From Plantago ovata (lineage: Eukaryota > Streptophyta > Magnoliopsida > Lamiales > Plantaginaceae), in assembly GCA_028274465.1 (NCBI GenBank), contig CM051458.1, forward strand, positions 103,122,855-103,186,854: a stretch of DNA of 64,000 bases. Direction: 5' to 3'. Position numbers and translations under genes: made by a program. The number at the start of each line of letters is the position of its first letter. Within the stretch, counting starts at the first letter, position 1. A model generated the notes under the pieces. The model saw only the letters and a list, made by a program, of their open reading frames with translations, ran no database searches and was not told where the DNA came from. Below, in pieces: positions 57,252 through 64,000 of the stretch.

Positions 57252-58703
57252 GAAAAATCCGGAAAATTTCAGATATGATCCTGTAATGTGTATCCTGTCC
57301 AGATATGATCCTTTAATGTGTCTCTGTCCAGATATGGTCCTGTAATGTGTCTATAATTCCACTACACGTACTCCACGTCATCACACGGTTCTTTGTGAAA
57401 AGATAATGAAAAAGGAGGGACAAATTTGTTCTATTCATAATAATGAGGACTTGAATGTATTATTACAACCTTAAAAACTCAATTATAAATAAAAAAAAAA
57501 AAAACATGAAAACAGGTTTCTCTCTATTGCTGCTCGGTTTCAACTTTGTATCATTTTTGGTTTTTGGATTTTTTTCCGTCTCTTTCTCGTTTTCTATTAT
57601 CTTAGCTTGATCTTCGTCTTTTTCTATTTTTTTTTACTATAAAACTTTGAATTACGATATTTTTAATTAAATGTTTTCCTCGTAATAAGTAACTTTTTTC
57701 AAACTATTTACTAAATAAAATACCCACTTCAGCAAATTTTATTTTTTAATATCACCAAAGTTAATGTGATTAATTAATTTCTTAAAATTTTGGTTTCTTA
57801 TGACTAATATGGTCATATATAGATGGCATAAATAATGCTAATAGAAACCTGTAAAAATTCACAAATGTAATCTTTAATGCAAAATTTATGAGTCCGTATT
57901 TAATACCAAATCAAATGAATTTTTTTTATTCCAAAGTAATCAAATTCTAAAAAGAATAAATAAAAGTATAGGATAAGATATTCAAAAATGCATACTCACT
58001 CAGTCCTACCGTATTACTTACGTTTTGTTTTCTTAATTTTTAAATTTCAATTTTGACGCTCAATTAATTCTTGATTATAAAATCAATAAAAATATATTAA
58101 AAAATATAATGACTATAACGTTTCATAATGTTTTTAAAACAGTTTAATTTATGATTAATCAGTGGTTAAATGAATTTTTTAGAAGGTCAACAAGTAAATA
58201 TAAAGAAATTATTGGGATGGAGAGAGTAATTTAAATAGAACGACTTTAAATCCAAATAATACAAGGCAAAATATAAATTCAAAATTCATGCAGTATAGTG
58301 ATAACACAAATATATTCTTTCAATTACACAATTGAGTGTATGACATTGTAGTTAAAAGAAAAACATGTATGAAATTAATGTAGCTGGAGAAATGGGAAGA
58401 AAATAAAAAAATGGCGTACAGAAAGGGAAGTAGAGAAAGAAGCTTGTAAGTTGTATATTATGTGTATTTATAATTGAGTTTCTTAAAGGTTGTAATAATA
58501 CATTCAAGTCCTCATTATTATGAGAAGAACAAATTAGTCCCTTCTTTTTCTTTATCGTTTCAAAAGAATCATGTGATGACGTGGAAGACGTGTAGTGGAA
58601 TTATAGACACATTATTAAATGACTATATCTGGACTGAGACACATTAAAGGAGGTACACCGTACACATTACGTGACAATATCCGAAATTTTCCCTGAAAAA
58701 TCC
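57252..58703. mobile_element. Mutator-like non-autonomous element upstream of SNX2
   Basis: The body 57261-58694 (1,434 bp) has inverted repeats of about 230 bp (57261-57490 and about 58465-58694). They start GGAAAATTTCAGATATGATCC and share CACTACACGT-CCACGTCATCACA and AATAATGAGGACTTGAATG. The 9-bp direct repeat GAAAAATCC lies at 57252-57260 and 58695-58703. Long TIRs and a 9-bp duplication identify a TIR-MULE. The left arm holds a tandem triplication of CCAGATATG(A/G)TCCTGTAATGTGTC. There is no transposase. A Stowaway MITE has inserted inside. The right end is about 205 bp from the SNX2 start codon. Confidence 0.88.
57993..58228. mobile_element. Stowaway-type MITE nested in the Mutator-like element
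   Basis: The body 57995-58226 begins CTCACTCAGTCCTACCGTATTA and ends GGGATGGAGAGAG, with TA on both sides. TTGATTATAAAATCA-type inner arms are imperfectly mirrored. Confidence 0.65.
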
Positions 58704-58908
58704 AGTATAGATAAACTCTTTCTACACGTGTAATCCACGCACTTCCAGCTACTACTAACCCACTACTACCTTTGGACTTGCCGTCTAATTCCCGCAAAAC
58801 CCCCGATCTCCGCCACAATCCGCCACCGTGCACCGCCGTAGCTTCCCCGTCAATGTCACACCCTCTCTAGCCAACTCCGTTCATTCCCCTCCATAATCAT
58901 CCAAAACA

Positions 58909-61900
58909 ATGATGGCATACGAAAACAATCCAACTCAAACCAACGGCTCCAAGTCAAATCTCGATGATGATTACAGTGATCCTCTCTCTTCATCTTCTCA
59001 ATTCGTTGATATCCCCACCGACGATCATGATCCACTCCGTTCGCCTCCACCGAATCTCAACCCTAACTCCATAAACTCAATCCTCGAGCCGCCTTCTTAC
59101 GCAGAAGCAGTGTTTAGATCCTTCGATTTCGATTCTACAGAATCATCTCCTGTTAATGGAATCAACGGTCAGGATAACTCTCCGTTCGCGGTGGAATCTC
59201 CGTCGTCGTTCTCGTCTGATTATCTCCGGATTTCGGTCTCTGATCCGCAGAAGGAGCCGGAAGTATCAGGTTCTCTAGTGCCAGGTGGTAGTTACTACTT
59301 TTCCTACTTGATTACCACTTTTACGAACTTGCCTGATTACAGTGGGATGGAATTTAATGTTAGGAGAAGGTTTAGAGATGTTGTGGCGCTGTCTGATAGG
59401 TTAGGCGAGAATTATAGAGGTTTTTTCGTGCCGGTCAGGCCGGATAAGAGTGTGGTTGAGAGTCAGGTGATGCAGACGCACGAATTTGTGGAGCAGAGGC
59501 GTGCGGCATTGGAGAAGTACCTGAGGCAGCTTGCTGAGCACCCTGTGTTGAGAAGGAGTGAGGAATTGAGGTTGTTTTTGGAGAGTTCGGGGAAAATGCC
59601 GCTTATGAGAACGACGGATGTGGCTTCGAGGGTGTTGGAAGGGGCTGTTAGGCTTCCCAAGCAGCTCCTTGGTTCTGAGAGTGTTGTTGGGAGAGCACCG
59701 GCCGATGAGGTGGCAGTGGCACGGCCAGCGGCCAAGGGTGGGATGGATTTGTTGAGGATGTTTAAGGAGTTGAAACAGTCGGTTACGAATGATTGGGGTG
59801 GGACAAAGCCTCCACTAGTGGAGGAAGATAAGGAGTTTTTGGAAAGGAAAGATAAATTGCAGGATTTCGAGCGGCACCTCACTGATGTATCTCTGCAGGT
59901 GCTTATCTGATTCTTCTGTATTACGGATATAAAGTTTAGTGAGATTGTTGTTAGTATAATAGTTTGTTCGTGGTTGAAAACTGTGATTATATACTCTATG
60001 GTGTGTATTTGTTTTCAGGCTGAGTCTCTTGTGAAAGCCCAGCAAGACATTGGAGAAACAATGGGTCAATTGGGGCTGGCTTTTGTCAAATTAACCAAGT
60101 TTGAGACCGAGGAAGCAATGTTTGACTCCCAAAAAGCACGTGCCGCAGATATGAAAAATGTGGCGACTGCTGCAGTCAAAGCAAGCAGATTATATCGCGA
60201 ATTGAATGCCCAGACTGTCAAACATTTGGTAAATCAATTGGAGATATCCTTCCTTATTTAGTTTTGAAGTCGATAATTGGCTGCTTAGTTGCATCTAGCG
60301 CATATGCATGTTCTTTGATCAGCTTATGATAATTTCTGAACAAGGGAAGATTACATCTACAAGATAGAATCATTTTGACTAATCAAAGGCACAGATAGAG
60401 CCCCCCCTTCTCCCATTAATTTCTGTTTTCTGTGCATTGTGAAGTGGTGCTGCTGGTTCCTGAAAATTTTGATGCAAACTTTTAGTCATTGAGCATGTGA
60501 GATTCAACCTCACCTTTTGTCAAATGTGTTGTGTATTTGGAATTATTGTGTTGCAGGATAAACTACATGAGTACCTTGGAGTGATGCTAGCTGTTAACAA
60601 TGCATTTGCAGACCGATCAAGTGCTTTGGTGACTGTACAAACACTTCTATCAGAGTTATCAGCACTAAATGTGAGAATTGAAAGGCTTGAAGCTGCCGCG
60701 TCGAAGATATTTGGTGGGGATAGCTCAAGGCTTCGGAAAATAGAGGAGTTACGAGAGACTGTAAGAGCAACTGAGGATGCTAAAAATTGTGCTGTTAGAG
60801 ACTATGAGCGTATCAAGGTATAATCTCTGATTCTGAATCATAAGCTAATGTTAATGTGCTTCATTTATCTGCATGCGCTCTGTTTGTAAGTTACATATGG
60901 AATTCAAATTGGAATGGTTAGATATGATAGTTTTTCTACAGAATAAGAATTAATCTCACTCAAGAACTATCCATTCCTTTCACTCACAGAATGTTTTGTT
61001 AAACCCTAAACAAAGACAGAGGTCCTTGTAAACGTTCTCATATAAAAAATTACAGTCAGGTTTGTCTGTCTTATTATAAGCTTATTGTGTTCCAGGCACA
61101 AATCAATAAAGCTGTCAAAACTAACAACTGATCAGAATATATATACCTCAAGAGTACGTAGTTATGCATAATTTTGGCAGCGATTGTTCAGTAAGGTTAC
61201 TATAAATATCTTTCTTCTTGACTACATTTATAAAATAAGCTAACCATTCATATGATTTGGCCCCTTGTCAATAGTTTGAATCATCCAATTAATTAATTGA
61301 CACTCTATGAAACTGAGTTTGATTAAAATATTGCAAAGGGGGTCAAAGTAGCTGCAAATATATATGGGAAATTTATTTTAATTATGAAGGTAATTTTGTG
61401 TGACCAGATTATGGGAACATTTGAAACTGGCTGTTCTGGAAAGGACATGTATGGAAGTTTTGCTCCTGCATCTGGTTAAGCCTCAATTAGGATATTGCAT
61501 GGTTATGGAGTGTGGAACTGTGGATTAACTAACCACCACTATATGAGATAGGCAATAGTTTGGATCATAATGTTCCTATTCGATTATTTATGCACCTTGT
61601 TTTGAATGAGGAAATTTTGTTTTTGAAGGAAGGTGCTCTTGTATTCAAATCCATTGTGGCATCTTGATGTGCATCTAATATGCATGACAAACACAACTCT
61701 TTCGATCCGGATCATATTTTTTGGTTGTATGATGATTAAACTGTTTTTTGTTAGAAAAGATCATTAAGGATACGTTAGTGTCTTAAGTTATAATATTCAG
61801 GCATTCCTATGGATGAGAGGCAGTGTTGCCAAATGTGAAGTAATTATGTTTCAGTGCTACTCATAGCTCTTGCCTGATAAGTAATAGAGTAACTATTCTG

Positions 61901-63731
61901 GAGGTCTTGCTAAATTAGTATGCAGTAGAAGAGTGTTATGTTGACTCTTAACATTATTATTTATTGTCGCTTATGCTTGCCTCAAGCACTGAGTTGGTCT
62001 TTTTGGTCTGTGGTTTTGAGAATGATGCCTCTCAGTGGATTTCACTAGTTTTAAGTTTAGTCTAAGTGCGGTTTGTGGCATAGTTCTTAAAAGCAATCTT
62101 TAGCGTGTCCTTCACCCCAAAGCCGCAAAGCATAGCTATTGTGTCATTTGACAGAGGAAACATTTATGTTTTATAATTTGAGTTTTTTCTTGATTTATTT
62201 GATGGTCTTAAGTCATCGTAAAGGACTTAATAGCTCCTTCAGTGTTGGAGCTGCCTTTTTGCCTTCTCTGTGTACAAGTCTTCTCTCTGGGTTTGGTTGG
62301 ATTTTGTTAGAATGGGTAATTCTATGTCATCCTCCATTTATTTAGCGGCTAGATTTGGTATGGTAGAGCTTCTTGGTTATCAGTATCAGAATACATACTA
62401 TATCCCATTTACCATCACTGTAGCCGGCCTTTGCATCTATTTTGTTACGTCTTGTACTCTTAAGAACTATGATAATCCAGAATGGAAATAAGAAGGCTAC
62501 AGAATGTTTGATACATGCTGTGCAATATGGTTATACACGCTGTGCTACTTCGTGAATGCCTAAAGCTGTATACACTTGTCAATTTCGTTGATGATTTTTA
62601 TTACCCTTGCAGGAGAACAATAGAAACGAGCTGGCAAGACTAGACAAAGAGAGGCACGATGACTTCGTAAGCATGCTGAAAGGGTTCATAGTTAATCAGG
62701 TATCTAACTATCTTGTTTTCCTTTGGTGGATGCAATTTTTTTTTCTTTCTGTTCATCACCTTGTCTCCTCTGTTGTCAATTATCATATTGAACAAAGACC
62801 ATTTCTATTCATGGTTTTTAGGGGTATTAGAGATTCAATGGGAACTATAATCTCTTTAGTGTGGTGGCATTTATTTTGCAACTGAAGAGAATTGTCTCAA
62901 ACATACGTGCTGTGACCTTGACTATGAGAGTTTTTTTTTTTTTTTCCTTCGTATTGTGTTATGCTGATGCATGTGCGCTAGGTCATCAATTTTGAACGGT
63001 TACTCTCAATATTTTAGTCAAGAAGCGGTTGCTATGATGTCTTGCCCCAGTTTCTAGGACTTCTTTCCCTAAAAGTTGAACAAACTGGGGAGGTTATGAA
63101 ATTGGGCAAAAATTGGCATGAAAGAGAGGAAGAAGGTTAGTCATGACTCATGAGTTAAAGTGAAAGAATGACAAAAGTAAATCATGTCAATGGCACATGT
63201 AGTACGGTGGGCCGGGAAAAGGATCTAGAAATGACACTTGGAACTTCTTCTTCTTTTTTTTTTAAATGTGTGGGTGAGAAGCAATGATAATGGGTTTTGA
63301 AGCTGTTTGCTCGCTCATCTTTCATTGTTTAAACCTTTTAGCCTCCTGCTGTATGATGCGGCCAAAAAGGCCAACTCTGTGAATGACTGTAAGTAAACAA
63401 CAGAACAGAAACATAGTGGTAAACCAGGATCACTTTTTCTTCTAGAAGCCAGCCTGATGCTGTACTGGTGAATGTCAATTATCAGCCAAGACATAATGAA
63501 TTAAATAGTATCAAGTCAGTTGCACTTTTCTTTCTTTTTCCAATTAAATTTGTTTCTGCATGTTTGGGTGTCAAGAGGCCTGCTTTATTTTCATCTCTAC
63601 AGCAATCTGTCGTTGGTTACGTAAATATCATAAAATTAAATCTTTGATGATAACAGGCTGGGTATGCTGAGAAGATGGCTAGTGTTTGGGAAACAGTTGC
63701 CGATGAAACTAGTGGATATGTGAAAAAGTGA
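58909..63731 (+). CDS. SNX2: Sorting nexin 2-type protein (PX-BAR)
   Basis: Five coding exons: 58909-59898, 60019-60228, 60557-60817, 62613-62699, 63657-63731, all with GT-AG introns and phase 0. They give 540 residues. Residues 1-100 are a Ser/Pro/Asp-rich disordered region. A PX domain spans about 104-226 (FNVRRRFRDVVALSDRL with the basic phosphoinositide-binding Arg; FFVPVRPDKS; EQRRAALEKYLRQLAEHP). The rest is a Vps5-type BAR coiled coil (LVKAQQDIGETMGQLGLAF ... ending ETVADETSGYVKK). This is the plant SNX2a/b architecture. The protein pairs with SNX1 on endosomes in retromer-linked vacuolar-receptor and membrane-protein recycling. The second Met (58912) is an alternative start. Intron 3 is long (1.8 kb) with no recognised insert. 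Confidence 0.93.
60818..62612 (+). other. Large intron 3 of SNX2
   Basis: 1,795 bp, bounded by ATCAAG|GTATAA and CTTGCAG|GAG. It contains short chance frames (for example 62139-62491) and no recognised element. Confidence 0.7.
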
Positions 63732-64000
63732 TCAATGCCAGATAGTCAACCGTAAATCATATTGTTGTATAATTTAGATCCATTTTCTCTTTTTTTTTTT
63801 TTCCTCTTGTTTATAGACAGACAGACATCCTCTATAGACACATTACCATCGTGACATTTATTTGATGTTACTAGTTTGTTTCCTCAGCATGAAGTATGAT
63901 TATTGACCCATGCTTCGTACTTATTGTGTAGTGTATATACACTGTACAGCTTACAGCTCATAGTGTACTCGACTTGATGTGAAGCTTGGCCTCTCAAAGA

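Noticed and set aside
62139-62491. Hydrophobic frames inside SNX2 intron 3
   Set aside because: Chance frames in a T-rich intron; no recognisable domain or splice support.

Overview
This is nuclear DNA from a flowering plant, most likely a eudicot. The genes are intron-rich and separated by AT-rich spacers packed with plant transposon types (Stowaway and PIF/Harbinger MITEs, hAT- and Mutator-like elements, a CACTA end, SINEs, LINE remains, LTR-retrotransposon fragments). A gene with a ribosome-inactivating-protein-like domain lies near a DUF6598-type gene. That would fit Caryophyllales, where such toxin-family genes are common, but the assignment is an inference.

Layout. 0-3.1 kb: a hAT-like MITE with a perfect 8-bp target duplication, then a long inverted-repeat element that has captured the first part of a pectinesterase gene. 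4.0-5.8 kb (minus): a DREB2-type AP2/ERF transcription factor with a 5'UTR intron, a TATA box and two ABRE-like sites. 7.3-10.2 kb: LINE remains interrupted by a GC-rich foldback element. 11.2-14.3 kb: a 502-bp TIR element followed by a two-RRM UBA2-like RNA-binding protein (plus). 15.06-17.46 kb (minus): a complete six-exon laccase of the LAC5/LAC12 type, whose last intron must use a GC donor. 20.6-21.2 kb: a 5'-truncated F-box-associated gene. 25.3-26.0 kb: a short PPR protein. 26.3-28.3 kb: a Mutator-like element filled by a minisatellite with higher-order structure. 28.4-29.1 kb: another TIR element with an internal ORF. 29.3-33.9 kb (minus): a 13-coding-exon AATF/Bfr2 ribosome-biogenesis gene. 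34.4-35.8 kb: a SINE nested in a Stowaway MITE, then a Harbinger-like MITE. 37.9-40.5 kb (minus): a four-exon DUF6598-type gene. 41.2-43.4 kb: broken Ty3/gypsy gag, protease and RT pieces. 44.4 kb: a 62-aa membrane protein. 46.1-46.9 kb (minus): the RIP-domain gene, with its frame broken at a homopolymer. 48-50.2 kb: minisatellites and a retroposed copy carrying a CACTA end. 52.2-57 kb: a truncated LTR retrotransposon next to a Mutator-like element whose transposase has lost its catalytic core and is convergent with a GRF zinc-finger gene. 57.3-58.7 kb: a 1.43-kb Mutator-like element inserted just upstream of the sorting nexin 2 gene (58.9-63.7 kb, plus).

The single-copy genes (DREB2, UBA2-like, laccase, AATF, SNX2) are unrelated housekeeping, stress or cell-wall genes and form no pathway. 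The distinctive content is the mobile DNA: several elements can be delimited to the base by their target duplications, and at least two look like gene-capturing (Pack-type) elements. The splice models for laccase, AATF, DUF6598 and SNX2 were assembled by hand from GT/GC-AG sites and all give continuous frames (574, 391, 478 and 540 residues).
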